A program made the position numbers and the translations under genes. A model generated the notes under the pieces. That model was not told the DNA's origin. It made no database searches and saw only the letters and a list, made by a program, of their open reading frames with translations. A DNA stretch of 64,000 nucleotides, from NCBI GenBank assembly GCA_943736015.1, contig OX031070.1, positions 22,775,673 through 22,839,672 of the forward strand, in the 5' to 3' direction. The first letter of the stretch is position 1. The number at the start of each line of letters is the position of its first letter. The stretch comes from Tridacna crocea (Eukaryota > Mollusca > Bivalvia > Cardiida > Cardiidae). Shown piece after piece: positions 1-12,514 of this stretch.

Positions 1-2800
1 TTATACAAAACGTTGTTTTCCAACATATGAAACGTTTCTCCTTGACTGTCCATATAGGTCCTAGATCTATTTTTGCCTCTTGTTTTTGTTGCTGTTGTAC
101 ATAGTTTCCTCCGCTGAATTATTAGAGAACCTGAGGAAATTGTATCTCTCAGTGATCTGGTTAAGTGGTGAATATATAGTTGTCTCCACCGGCAACAGGA
201 ATAGCTCTGGATATATATAGCACTGTATCCACAGAATAAACTACCTCTTTGAATGCAAACTTGCTGACATGTATACACAGGCTATATTAATATAGGTCTA
301 TCGATATCTTTCTACATCTGCGGTATCTTAAAATTTTACATGATTCAACATTTTTGGCACCCCTGAACCCATTAAGATCTAGATAGTTACCTCTGTAAAA
401 TTTATACTCATTCCTGGTTTCGGAAAATTTTAAGGCATATTATAATAATTATATGAAAAGCTTGATGTTATGTAGTCACCTTCCGGCGGTATTCTAGATC
501 TAGCTCTATGTAGATCTGATCGAGTCTAGATCGGATATAAACCGAAATAAACAAAAAGATCCAGATCGATCCTAACTTAATATTTATACTGAAAGGAACT
601 GCAAATATTCAAGTACGTAGACTAGGCCTAGATCTACAATTATTGATAAATAACGGGAGCTGTTTCGGAAAGGGTGGAAAATGCAGGGGAAGGCGAAAAT
701 GCTTAATGAATCAGCATTTGGCTGTAGTCCTGAGTCTCAATAATGAGACACCCCGCGGTGATCTTTTTCACATTTGGACATTTAGACTAGATCTATGTAT
801 ACCGTACCAGAGGCGATCCCAGTCATTGAAGAGTAATGTTCATCGCCTTTGGGGACAGTTAGCTGTTGTCTACTACATTTGCCTGTGTATTCCCACAATG
901 TTTTCAAACGCCTTCTCTTCCGGATCGTTTTAATAGATCTACTCTTTACAGGTGGCTCGTTAAAGGGGTCCGACCTAAATGTCCCGTACTTAACTGTAAA
1001 AAAAAACGGTTACCGTAGATCTCTCTAAAATTTGTAGATCTAATTGCATATAAATAAACTGACGAAATCCATTCAAACGACATCCGGACTTACAACGAAG
1101 TCCATGTCCTGTTTGAGCCGTGCATATATTCAGAAACTCGGATATGACTCAGCGCTAGTTGCACGGTGAAAAATATACACTCGTGTAGAGAGCGAGAGGT
1201 AGGCTACATGTAGCTTCAACAATACACTGAGCAACTAAAGTTACTAGTTTACGCTTCTCCGCCTGTGCGATTGTACATATATAACGCTCGCAAGTACCTG
1301 TTGTAGTTCGCGAATCGATAGAAAACCAAACTCGCTACACAAAGCGAGCCAGATCGATAAAGGTTTTTCTGTGCAATCATGTTGGTTTATCAAGTGATAT
1401 ATCGGCATAACCTGATGTGTGTTTCGACACGTCAATATAAATTTGCACACCAATCCAAAGTTAGGGATTTAACCGTTTCCCTATATGGTCAATGACATCA
1501 TAGTATTAGCTACGCATGCGCACATTAGAACCCTCAGCGCCACCGTTCTGAAAGAATGTTAACAGGATGGGCCAGTGAAGCTCACGAGGAGGGCGGCCAT
1601 GACACGATGCGGATAACATAAAGTTATGGTTTAAAATTGTGGATAATTTGTTGAGTGTAAGTAACTGCATACATTAACAATTTTATGAAATTCATGAGTA
1701 CATTTTCATTGTAGTGGACGTGTCGCCAGTCGTTTTGATTCGCAGTGAGTTAAGAATGACAATCATTTCAACACTTCCATTTCGACACAGTTTTGGTTGA
1801 TTCAGTCTGAACAGAAGGTTTCCCGGTATTATTTTTGGGTCTGGGTCTCTGCATCCCTTCACATCAGCCCTTCTTTTACGCCATCGGGAAACATTTATTT
1901 GACATATACACATGTAGCTGATTTGTAAACTAACACGTGTTATGAATTCATAGCACATGAATGAATTTAAAAAATGATGTTGTGTGATTGGCAATTTTAG
2001 TTATGCCTATATAAATACTGGAACAAGACAGTTCCCGGACAGATATGGAGACTGCTCCCCAACACTTTTGAAGACAGTTTCCGGACACTTTTTCAATTTC
2101 AAACAACAAAATAAATCTTACCATGGATAATTAAAAAATGTGATAAGGATTTCATGGAAATGATCTTTAGTGACTTATTGAAATGTTTGTACATGTAATT
2201 GGTGAGGGGTCCATAGAAAAAGTAATTACCGAAGCGCATGCTAAAAAGTAATGGGTTAATAGAGTAATGTATAAATGCTATAAAAGCTTGTGTATTTTGG
2301 TTTTAACTTTAATAAAATGTTATGATCTGTATCATTTGTTCTTTTTCACCATTGTTGTTGTTGTTATGTTAGGAAGACCAGTGCTCGCGCTGCCAATCGA
2401 CATTATCGACATTTGTCGATTAATTAATTCAGATGTCGATTAATTCTACCAATTGTCAATAAAAATTGTCGATTAACTTATTCCCCAAAAAAGGCGGGTA
2501 AAATTTCCTTCACATGCCTGGATCACAGGTAATTTGCGCCGGAAATGTGTGGTAATCGTTTGTTTCACACCTCGGCGGACGCAGAATTTGGCAATCAACA
2601 GGTCACAATGGGCTGGTTTATTATACAACACGTGTCATATTGCTCTAAGCCGCTAATTGGCCATTATTGTTTGTTTCTTCTTAAATTTTGATCGAAAACT
2701 TTAACTGACGCGGTGATAGAAGGGAACCAGTTAAGTGTTACTACGCTGACATTATAGAATTTAAATTCAAGTAACATTAACAAATTTTGTTTACGTGCGA
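1..2800. other. Intergenic stretch without recognisable gene
   Basis: No coding exon recognised. 60-1050 is rich in AGATCT/TAGATC. 655-935 may hold a decayed palindromic MITE: its right part reads CACAATGTTTTCAAACGCCT. 2380-2480 has repeated TCGAT-type words. The short ORFs have no protein character. Confidence 0.5.
1490..1670 (+). promoter_or_regulatory. Possible promoter / non-coding first exon
   Basis: Contains a CpG-bearing palindrome ACGCATGCGCAC (NRF1-like, near 1512), a TGACATCA element at 1493 and a GGCGGCCATGAC YY1-like element, followed by a GAGT|GTAAGT donor-like site near 1656. Such a set is typical of TATA-less animal promoters. It could be the upstream exon of the zinc-finger gene, 19.6 kb away, but nothing here proves transcription. 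Confidence 0.22.
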
Positions 2801-2809
2801 GACCTCACG

Positions 2810-3110
2810 TAAAAAAGAAAAAAAAAAACATTATCCGCTTAACTTGTGTAAAATGACAAGATCTGAAATTATTTGCTACCCTTATTGATAATTATAGTCA
2901 AGTCACGCGGAAATATCTATCAACAAATCAACAAACGTGAAAAAATGCTCGATGCAAAAAACACGGAAACCCATGACACAACAAAATGTTCTTTGTGACA
3001 TTGACCGATCAGTGTCACTTTAGACCGTCTTTTCAGCTTTTTAATGACTTCAAGCAGTAAATTTCCATAGGTATCTTACTTAAACAGAGTTTTGTTCAGC
3101 AAATCATCAA
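2810..3110 (+). repeat. ~300 bp dispersed repeat R300, copy 1
   Basis: Shares ordered blocks with 6363-6660 and with 4700-4879 plus 5727-5830: an A-rich start, TTAACTTG(A/T)GTAAAAT, GAAACCCATGAC, AGACCGTCTTTC and AGCAGTAAATTTCCATA. The three copies lie in the same orientation within 4 kb; no ends or target duplication were defined. Confidence 0.6.
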
Positions 3111-3379
3111 TATTGACTACCTCTAGCTGAGGACAATTATTGTCATACCATATTATGACATCTTACCCCTAGATTTACAGTTCCGGGGGTAAGTGTATCC
3201 TTGAAACAGAAAAAGCTACACGGATAACTGTTCACTTATATAAGTCTACCTCACTGTTTAGGTACTATAGAGTGAATAACTTTTTCTTTACATGGTCTGA
3301 CTCGCCTATCACACCGACTTAATTTGAAAATAATTGAGGTTAAAACAATAAAGGGAGGTAATCATGTAATAGAAATTTT

Positions 3380-3725
3380 CCTCCATTTACTTGTGCATAT
3401 CATTTATTATGAAAAAAAAAAAAATGTTGTTTGGTAAAGAAGTACTCTCAAAAGTCCTTATGCTTTTAGGCAATATTGTGGTAAAAGGAGCACTATCCCA
3501 GAAAGTAGTGCTAAACAAATTTTCCTTTTTTCCCCTCAACACTTTTAAGCATTCTAAGATTAAAACAAAATTGTGTTGTATGTTAAAAGAGTAATCTTTC
3601 ATCAAAGGAAACCAAGAAATCAGTCTTTGTGCTTTTATGCAAATCTTGTGGGAAAATGAGCACTATCCCAGGAAATGGTATAGAGCAAATGTTCCTTTTC
3701 CCCCAATATTTCTAGAATATAAGAT
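3380..3725. repeat. Two degenerate direct units resembling the palindromic MITE core
   Basis: Units near 3460-3550 and 3630-3715 share TGTGCTTTTA.GCAAT, TTGTGG.AAAA.GAGCACTATCCCAG and a closing TTCCTTTTTTCCCC. They resemble the outer stem (TTGTGGGAAAAGG) of the TTAA-flanked MITEs but with another tip, so they may be an old relative. Low certainty. Confidence 0.3.
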
Positions 3726-3828
3726 TAAATATATAGAGGATTTATTATTATTATTGACACAGATTTAATAAAATGTAAATGAAAGTTTGAAACTATGAGT
3801 TAACAGTAAAGTTTGTTCAATGGCACAT

Positions 3829-3935
3829 GTGCATTTTTTTTTTTTTAAACTAACTTCACACGCTAATTTTGTCTATTATTTTTTGTAAGAAAAAGTTATT
3901 GGCCATTATTTTACTTGGGCCAGAGCTAGCACTGG
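3829..3935 (+). repeat. Dispersed ~100 bp repeat, copy 1
   Basis: Matches 30899-30990 in order: TGTGCA.., a T-run, AAAC.AACTT, TTTATTATTTTTT..AAGAAAAAGTT, TTGGCCATTATTTTACTT and AGCTAGCACTG. Same orientation; type unknown. Confidence 0.5.
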
Positions 3936-4879
3936 AAGACCAACAATTAACCAGTTCTTTTCTCACAATGTTTGCTTTCCCATTAGATACATATTTTTTT
4001 AATTAAAGGCACTTTGAAACATCGTCTGCAACTTCTTTCCATTTGAACCAGTCTTAACATTTTTTCGTCTTGTTTTATGTAATAATTTTGTTCAGCGGCG
4101 TCAAAACAAGGGATTATATACAAGGGTAATCTTAGCAAAAGCGAAAAGGATTTGAACCTTTCATGACCATCCAATATGAATGATCTTAATTTTTAATTAT
4201 TAATATATTTTTGTGATGGGCATTTTTAAATTAGAAAACAAAAAACTTAAATGCACGTAGACCTTAATGCTGGTATACGTAACCAGCATTAGGGCTCCAG
4301 CTGTCGATCGCCAGTGGCGCCAAATGTGAAAATTTAGAAAATATGGCACAAAAAATGAAGCAATGGGGAATGTATGAGCGACAAGTAAATGTCGATAAAC
4401 TATCCTCTGACATACACAGAATGTATCAAGTGTAAAGGAAGCCTGCGTAACTGTTTATCACACCTTATAAGGCTGGCATTCATTAATGGTCTTGTCAGTA
4501 CACACTATACTTGCATACACACCACACAATGCTAAACAATCAAATATCAATATTTCGTCACGCCCCGTTGAGCACCCTTATCAAACCAATCAGTTATCAG
4601 ATACAAGATTTAGTCACCGCCCATAATTTCTAAAGCCACGCCTTCAGTATGCCTTACCTGGTCTACATCCTCTTACTGGCTAGAAATTTATCATGTGTAT
4701 TAAATCGATGTTGTTAATGAAAAACATGATAATTGTATTGATCTGCATATCTAGCATAAAAATGACAGATTTTGCTACATATACCGAAAATTTTATACAC
4801 AATAATGCAGAAAAAAAATTCTGAAAATTAACTGATATGAAAAAAATGGATCGCCGAAAAAGTGTGAAAACCCATGACA

Positions 4880-5718
4880 CAGGGCTCGAATTTCATTTTA
4901 TGCACTTGCAAATTTTAGCAAGTAGCTTTTATTTCCACTTGCAAAAATAAAACTGGACTCACATTTTTTTTTTTTAAGCTCAGCTTGCCTAACAATTGTA
5001 AAGAATGAATTGCAGGTATAAACTGTTCAGTTCTATTCTATTGCGTAACCTGTCAACCGAGACAACAACAAAGCAAAAGGAACGTTAACTGACATTAAAA
5101 CCCTCATTTAAATATCAGTTCAATCATTCCAGTCGAATTTCTGTTCTACTGCCAAGTTAAATTTCTATCAAACTAACAATGGTGGACATTTTTGTAAATG
5201 AAATAACGGAAGTGTCAAATCCGAATATCTGCCTGTCCGGTAACTGGTTTAGCGAGTCCACCACCTCCGACTTGCTTCTTGTCGCTATTTGTGCATAATA
5301 AATTATCTTTTCATGAATGATTGACAGATGCTTTTGTTTCAAGTCGGACATTGAATTCGCCTACCGTTTATTCTGTATAAAAGGATGCAAAACCTCAGTA
5401 TCGGCTGTGAGTGCAGACGAATGCACTTACCTCACGAAACTCGGATAACGAACGACAACTCGTAGGCTTCAATGGCGACATGTATAGGCTAATTATCAAT
5501 AGCTGTCAAAGCACATTCTCAGTGCAATGTGACCGATGTTTATCCAGAACAAAAAGAATTACCCTTTTTTTGTATTCACATATGAAATTATGTACATTTG
5601 GTAACTGTTCTTCAATAATTTGCACTTGCATTTTTTTGCAAGTGCTTGAATTTTCAACTCGCATTTTCCAATTCTGGCTTGCATTTTGCGAGTAAATATG
5701 TGGGAATTTCAAACCCTG
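4880..5718 (+). mobile_element. hAT-like non-autonomous element, complete (839 bp)
   Basis: Ends are CAGGGCTCGAATTTC and GGGAATTTCAAACCCTG, a hAT-type CAGGG...CCCTG terminal inverted repeat. Flanking 8-mers CCATGACA (4872-4879) and GCATGTCA (5719-5726) agree at 6 of 8, as expected for an aged 8 bp target duplication. Subterminal TGCACTTGCAAA / TTTTTGCAAGTG words are inverted too. The element sits inside copy 2 of the R300 repeat. A second, broken copy is at 16135-18793. No transposase was recognised. Confidence 0.75.
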
Positions 5719-6362
5719 GCATGTCAGTTTGACGTCCGATCGAAAGCATTTCAGACTGTCTTTAGCTTTGATGATGACTTTAAAAAGTAAGTTTACACAA
5801 ATGTATGTATAAAACTCTAAAGTAGGTGATAAAATATGTCTTATAATGAGGAAAAAACACGGATGATTTTATGATGTGAAAATGCTGAATGATTTGTGGT
5901 GGGGGTGGGGGGGAAATTACACTTCGTAGGCCACTTTGTCTTATTGATAGCACAGGAACAAGTAACTATATTGGAAAAATACCAGAATAAAAGGACCTTT
6001 TGAACAATAAAACTTAAGTATTTTTTAGGATAAAAGAAACGGTGTTGTAACCCTTCACCACACAATCCCAAATTTCTTTCTGAATTTCTTAAAAACAAAT
6101 TCTATGTCCCTGCAGCTCAAAACCTTGAAACCATTGAGGAAAAAGAAACATAAGTAAGCTTGCACAGCACTATTGAGCAATGTATTTAGAAGCTTTAGCC
6201 AATGGCCAATAAAAACTGAAATATCTTAAAAATGCACTATGTGACTACCTCAGCTGGCTCCTACTGGCCCCAATTTTATGAGGTGGCAAACTTTATGGCG
6301 CAAAAATTAGAACTTGCAGGATGTATGATGTATGTAAACATTGTCTGAGAGACCTAACATCA

Positions 6363-6660
6363 GGAAAAAAAAAAAGCCAAAAAATAAAGATATCTGGTTA
6401 ACTTGAGTAAAATACCAGGATTCGAAGTTACTTGCTGTACCTATTCATAAATTATTGTCAAATCAGGGGGAAGTACCTATCCATAAATTAACACTCGTAA
6501 AAAAATACTCCATTCAAAAAACAAGGAAACCCATGACTGAACAAATTGTTCTTTCAACATTGTCCGATTGGTGTCCTTTCAGACCGTCTTTCAACCTTTT
6601 AATGATTTTGAGCAGTAAATTTCCATAAATATATTAATATAGCAGACTTTTAACGCAGAT
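6363..6660 (+). repeat. ~300 bp dispersed repeat R300, copy 3
   Basis: Diverged direct copy of 2810-3110. It matches at GGAAACCCATGAC, CAGACCGTCTTTC and GAGCAGTAAATTTCCATAA. Copy 2 is split by the hAT-like element at 4880-5718. Confidence 0.6.
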
Positions 6661-9589
6661 TATGCTTATTGATCGTCAAATAAAGGGTCCCATTGCTAAG
6701 TGGGTAAGTGAATCGGATGTTAACCATCGCCAAAACGACAGGTTCATTTTTTAGACCCTTTCAAATTGAAAGGCCTCTGCACTATATTACGATTTTCGAA
6801 GATACTTATCAAACTGATAATGAACAAATGAAGAGAAATCGCTTTGCGTGCTTGACCACAGTTTTATTGGCTGTTAATTTCAATCCCTCTCACGCTGATT
6901 AGTCAGTCCATCCATATATTTGGTAAGGGTCGGCACTTAATGAAAAAATCCAAATAATTCACGATAAGCCAGGGTCTTTGATTCGAAGAGGACACCCGTT
7001 TGTGATTGTTTATTATCGGAGAATGGGGACCAATTAGCAGATTAACATGTATTGTTTATTGAACAGACATGTCAAACTGTGTATAACACTTTCGCTGCGT
7101 CTCGGAGACATAAATGTGCGTATGATGCAGCTTTGGTTGTTGGAACCGGCATAGTTAACCCATTACCACTCCAGGGTTTTCCATGACGCACAAATCCTGC
7201 GTCATTGACGCAATTTTAATTCAAATGACCCCCCAAAATAAATGACGGTGCGTCATCGGTGACGCAACTTTCCAAAATCTAAATAATGTACGAAGTTGAA
7301 TGAAGCGTCATAATTCCAAGTCTGTTCTCGCTTCAATGTCAGACGAACACCATTCTTTTTTTTTTAACTACAGGGTTTATTTTAGATAAAAGTGGTTTTC
7401 CGGTAATTTATATATAGAATAAGACTGGTTTACGCATTATTGCAGAAATGTATATTGGACACGTATCGTAAATATGGGCCCAGTCAAAGTCGTGGTTGGG
7501 TTCTCTGTATTTTATAGCATATTTTACACGACTTCCTGTATATAAAAGTACACATTACCGGTCTGTGCTGTTAGCGGAAAAATAATGTCATGACGAAGAA
7601 AACTGTAGCATTCTTCTATCGTCTGCTTCCTACAACTGCCGATCAAGCCACGTCAAGCAGCGATTCAGACTAAAATGTTTGGTCTGTCAAAAAATAACAT
7701 CCGCCTTTCCGTCAGAAATGATCGACCGACTTTTCAATCTTGGAAGTTGGCGTTTAAAAGGTAAAATGCATTAGGGCCTTTATCAGATAAATGGAAAAAA
7801 TAACCTCCATCACACTTAAATTTTCTAAATCTTATTTTGGCATTTTTTTTGCTTTATACTGGTAAAATATTCACTAAAGTTTCATAAATTGGCAAAAAAA
7901 AGATAGTTTGTGATTTTTTATAAAAGTTATGAACGATTAATTATGGCCTATCAAATGTGATGGAAGTTACCTTGTCAATATATTATGTGCATTATATGAC
8001 ATTGTAAGTTTTGTTATTTGTATACATACGCTTTTAATTAAATAGTTAAAGAAGTGGTATTTCTTTTAAACAAATATTTGGCTAAGGAGGGATTCTTATC
8101 TCTCCTTTTTGAGACTTATCTTAAAGTGACAGATGTTACTAATTTTTCCAATGCATTTTACATTTTCACCAAGTCAGCTTTGTGGAAAGGGCATTGATTA
8201 TGAAGTTGGTAAAAGTGAAATTTCTACTGTTTAAGGTTGACTGCCTTATAGTATGCAATAGTTGTAATACATTTCATAATTTAACCTATTATAGATATAA
8301 ATGTGTTTGGATGTTACACTTGACAGATTGACTAATGAAGAAAGGTGACGGATGTCACACCTGACTTGATATTCCATCCATATCCATTTATCTTGTCCTT
8401 TTTCATATTTCAAGAGACTGATGGACTTTGAGTCTGCCATGTACAAAAAATTAAATAGCTGAAGAGTAATAGCCTTAGGCCTTATGGTTTAAGACAAGAA
8501 GATTTTCGAACAAATTCAATATTTTTCATTTCTGTTACCATGTCAACCAGAGTTTTTCAAGGATTTTTTTTTCCTAGAATTTTTAATAAGCCTATGGTAG
8601 GAACATTTCTATGAAGTTTCATCAAAATTGGATAGGTAGTTTCAGAGAAGACGATATTTAAGACAAAATGTTGAAGTATACGCTGAAAAGGGCACGGACA
8701 GAGGGATACATGACAGACATCAGGCCATGACATAAGCCTGCTGGCCTATGCTCAGTATACCTGAAATACTGGAACAAGTGAAACTTTAGGTAGAAACTCT
8801 GTTATTGGTGGAAATTTCTTCTGTTCAGTAATTTGGTCAACCTATCACATCAAGTAGAACCTGAAGATGATAAGTTAACAAACCCTTGTACTGGGGCAAA
8901 CATACTTGATACTTGATTGAATGGTGCTGTATGCTGCTTTCAACATTTTAAGCCATATGACAACACCTCACATAATTAGTGCATTTCATGGGTTGCAATG
9001 CTACAAAGCTGGGGCTCTGAAGTGTCTTGTCAAATGACATTCCCAAGAAAAACCCAGTGGATCCAGGTATCAAGTCCTACACTTTACTACCGAGACACAC
9101 AGGACCCCTCATACTCTGATACAGGGATAAAACATACCAGATCCTTTTTACTGAAAACAAAATATGAATCAAAATTAAGATTTAACAGTATGATAGACTG
9201 TATGAATTTATGAACAGTATCAAAGTTGTCTGGTATGTCTTACTTTTTAGTAAAAGACAAGGCAAGATAAACATGGAATACATTAATTTATTTTCTGCTA
9301 CAAGTTCCAGAGTACAAAACAAAAATATGAGCTTTGGAAACTTTGGTATCCACTTCATTCTACAAGTTTTCATCGGCTGAAAAGATAAAAAGGAGATGTA
9401 TGGAATTAAAGACAACATAAACAGCCATTTGAAGTCATTTGTGTGGTGCTATGAATATTTTTTTCTCCCAGATGACAAAATAGCAGCACTTTGCTTATAA
9501 CTAGCTTGTAGATCTACAGGTGACTTAGAATTGCCTTGTCAAAGCACTATCAACAAGTAATTCAAAGATAAGAGAAATGAACATCAGTA

Positions 9590-9755
9590 ACTACTTATTA
9601 TGAATGGGAAAAGGAGAAAATATCAGTAAGTAGTATTTTCTCCATTTCCAACACTGATTTTTTTCCCTATCAAAGACAGCAATCATAATTTCTGCAGTGT
9701 TGTTGTAATGTCTGCAAAGGCTCTTAATTTGGCTGTTTGGCAAAGAGTTAACTCC
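9590..9755 (+). mobile_element. Degenerate palindromic MITE
   Basis: Hairpin stem GGGAAAAGGAGAAAATATCAG with the matching TATTTTCTCCATTTCC, then GTCTGCAAAGGCTC and GGCAAAGAGTTAA as the right end. The left end is lost. Confidence 0.5.
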
Positions 9756-9811
9756 TGATTAATGAAGATTTGGATTGGTCTAAATTGACGACAAAATTAA
9801 TGTGACTTTAA

Positions 9812-10009
9812 AGTAACAAAATTTTAGACTGGTCCAAATTGGAAGCATTTGCAGACAACAAACTAAACATAAATACAAAAAATTGTTTGGTGAAGGCGTG
9901 AAAACATTATGGGAAAAGGAGAAAAGGCTGGGTACCTCTTCCCACCATGTTTTTAAAGGACTTCTATCTCCGGGTCCTAAAAACCAAGGATTGCTTGTTA
10001 TAGTGTTAA
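9812..10009 (-). mobile_element. Degenerate palindromic MITE
   Basis: Reverse orientation: AAAATTTTAGACTGGTCCAA, GCATTTGCAGAC, then ACATTATGGGAAAAGGAGAA. The second arm is damaged, and the end has drifted to AGTGTTAA. Confidence 0.6.
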
Positions 10010-10029
10010 AATTGAAAAGTTCTCATGAA

Positions 10030-10160
10030 AAGGTTAGAAAATATTAAGGGAAATTGAGAAAAAGCTGGTTACCAGTATTTCTCTACTTTCCACAATGTTT
10101 TTAAAGGGCTTCTTTTCTCTAGGCTAAAAAAATATGGTTTTGTTTGGTAATATATGTCCC
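10030..10160 (-). mobile_element. Palindromic MITE fragment
   Basis: Core only: GAAAATATTAAGGGAAATTGAG, GCTGGTTACCAG, then CCACAATGTTTTTAAAGGGC and TTGTTTGGTAA. Confidence 0.5.
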
Positions 10161-12514
10161 CCTTTCAAGTAATTCTTTCAAAAAAAAAATGGAGTTAAAT
10201 GGGGGTCACGGGTGTAATTCAGACAAAATCCTACTCTTGTCAGAATGTTACCTGATGGCTTGACTGAAGAAGTATGCGACGTCACCTTGCTGTACTCTGA
10301 AAAGTTTCCAAGATAAGGCTCCCTCATTTGAACATATGCTGATGTCTTCATTCTTCTTTGAAGAGAACTTTATAGTGGCTACTTGATCGCTAAAATTAGA
10401 TAAAATTCAACTCTGAATTTGTGATGCTGTGCACAATTTGAGTTCTAGGCAGCCTTATTAATGAAAAAAAAAGTACTTAGATTAGCCTCAATGTTATATC
10501 TTGTGTCCAAGCAGATTATATACATGCATCCTTTGTTGTGAGAAGGCCAGGTTATAACCAGTACTGCATGCAGGTGCCACAATGCTTCGCTGTGGTTTCT
10601 TGATTTCAGTAGAATTTCTGAGTCAACAAAAAAACTTTGATGGTTATTGTACAGGCCTAGTTTTTGATAATTAACAGCTTGTCAAAGTTTAAAGGTAAAT
10701 ATATAATGTCAGAAGAGAGATCTATATTGCAAACTATCAGAGATGTTGCATGAATCTAAGATCACTTTAAAAAAAAAAAACCAAAGTGTAATAGAATATT
10801 ATAAGACTGCACCCCAGATCAACTTGAGTTTGCTCCAAATAAAAAAAAAATCAATGACAAATAATAAAATAATTCTGGGAATTTTAATGTTGTTGGAAAT
10901 TTCTTCATAATAAAAACTTGTTTTGTTCATGAAAATATAATTTGACTAGATATTCCTATTGACAACTTTTCCAAGTCAACTGTTACTTCCATACAAACAG
11001 AATAATGTCAGAATGTAACAGGCATTTCAAAAATTTTGCAGGTGGGGAATGATTCAGGCAGATATCAATTAATTCGATTCAACCAAACAACTTACTTAAA
11101 AAGTGAATAAAAGGAATAATTATCATTGAGAGAACAACTATTTTGTTGCTAAAACCAACTGATATCTGTTCGGCAGTTATCTCTGACATACCAGGGCAAC
11201 ACAATCGAGTCAAATCTAACGCTGCATCAGACGCCGTCCGGTCAAAATGTAACCGCCGATCGAACTTGTCTAAAATGTGTTACCTCTTCTCAAAATTCGA
11301 GACTTAGTTGAACAATGTTATCAAAAGAATAGGCATAAGAAACCATTGGATATCAAGCGACAACAAGAACATAATATTTTGAATATGTGACGGAGGTAAC
11401 AAGGGGAAAAGACGTTGACCGACAGACCACTTACCTGGTTGTCATCGACGAGAAAGCTTGATCACAAAAATTGATGACGTAGTCCTCTAGATAGTATTGA
11501 TACAGGTTCGTTCAGCGCTAAATTTACTCGAGTAAGCTTTTGCATTACGTGATAAGACGATTTGATTGGAGGTTACGAAGTTGACCGACAGATACCGTAG
11601 TTGTAAAAAATCGGTCTTATTTTGAAGAAAGAAAGCCCTTTCAATCAGTAAATGCTGTTAATCGGCAGTTTAACAACTGCTTTTGAAACGGATATAATAA
11701 ATCTGTCCAGATTTGAGACGAGTTCGTTGTCTCGGATCACACAAAAAAATCGCGTTTTTGACCGACAGCGTAACCGGTGTATAACGTTTTTTGGTAACTG
11801 AATTTTATTTAATTAATTACATAAAAACGTCAAATAAACACAGAATAATCCAGAAAAATCATTCTAGTTTGAAAATATTATGAACACGCTACCGAGAATT
11901 TCAACAGGACGCCACCTCGATCGGCTTTGACATATCATACCCAACACATCGTTTTTGGGGAGCCGAAAAATGATGACTTTTTTAATCAAAAATCACATTT
12001 TGTAATAATGACCAATACTTTTAATTCTATATTATCTTTAATATCTCTCTATCATGGGAACTACATCAATATGCACTAAATTTTAATTATTTTCTGTCAG
12101 AATTGTATTTCTTGGGGAAAAAAGTGATGGAAGTTATTTTTTCCATTTATCTGATAAAGACCCATTATAAATCGTGTTTGAAGTTGATGACGAGGAAATC
12201 CATATTTTTGACCCCCAAAATTAATGAAATGACCCGCAACTAATGAGGAAGTGGGTCACAATGACCCCCAATTTTCAAAGCCGAGGGAAAACCCTGCCAC
12301 TCAATCCCTACTTTTGACGCCCCTGGAAAAGAAGTCTTTTGAAAACATTGTGGGAAAAGGAGAAAATGCTGGTAACCAGCATTTTCTCCTTTTCCCACAA
12401 TGTTTTCTACTTAATCAATAAACAATTGCACCATTTGAGCCACACTGAAATTGTCGTCTGCAAATGCTTTCAATTTGGAAAGAGCTAAAATTTTGTCGTC
12501 TGGTAAAGGGTTAA

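Larger units (their letters stand above)
7773..12166. mobile_element. 4.4 kb inner TIR element nested in the 5.1 kb element
   Basis: The left end (7773) reads AGGGCCTTTATCAGATAAAT, GGAAAAAATAACCTCCATCA. The inverted right end reads GGGTCTTTATCAGATAAAT, GGAAAAAATAACTTCCATCA, a ~40 bp TIR with few mismatches. ATTA flanks both sides, so a 4 bp target duplication is possible. Subterminal GTTACC/CCGACAG words are also inverted. The interior holds further MITEs (9590-10160) and no transposase that I can read. Confidence 0.65.
7172..12296. mobile_element. 5.1 kb TIR element inserted in a MITE
   Basis: Starts CAGGGTTTTCC and ends GGAAAACCCTG (perfect 11 bp inverted repeat), flanked by the 6 bp duplication CCACTC. 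Near the ends are ACGCA/GACCCCC-rich words. The CAGGG end is hAT-like, but a 6 bp duplication is short for hAT (8), so the superfamily stays open. A short frame at 7593-7674 (MTKKTVAFFYRLLP...) after a TATAAAAG could be a decayed transposase start. No large ORF remains. Confidence 0.65.
7155..12514 (+). mobile_element. piggyBac-like palindromic MITE split by a 5.1 kb insertion
   Basis: The left 17 bases (TTAACCCATTACCACTC, 7155-7171) and the right 212 bases (12303-12514, starting AATCCCTACTTTTGACG and ending GGTAAAGGGTTAA) together make a 229 bp element, the normal family length. CCACTC is present on both sides of the insertion (7166-7171 and 12297-12302), i.e. a target duplication. The palindrome at 12340-12405 is intact. 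Confidence 0.85.

Noticed and set aside
1640..1670. Shared 17-mer AGTGTAAGTAACTGCAT at ~1654 and ~49290
   Set aside because: A single such match is expected by chance at an appreciable rate in 64 kb of AT-rich DNA; surrounding text does not match.
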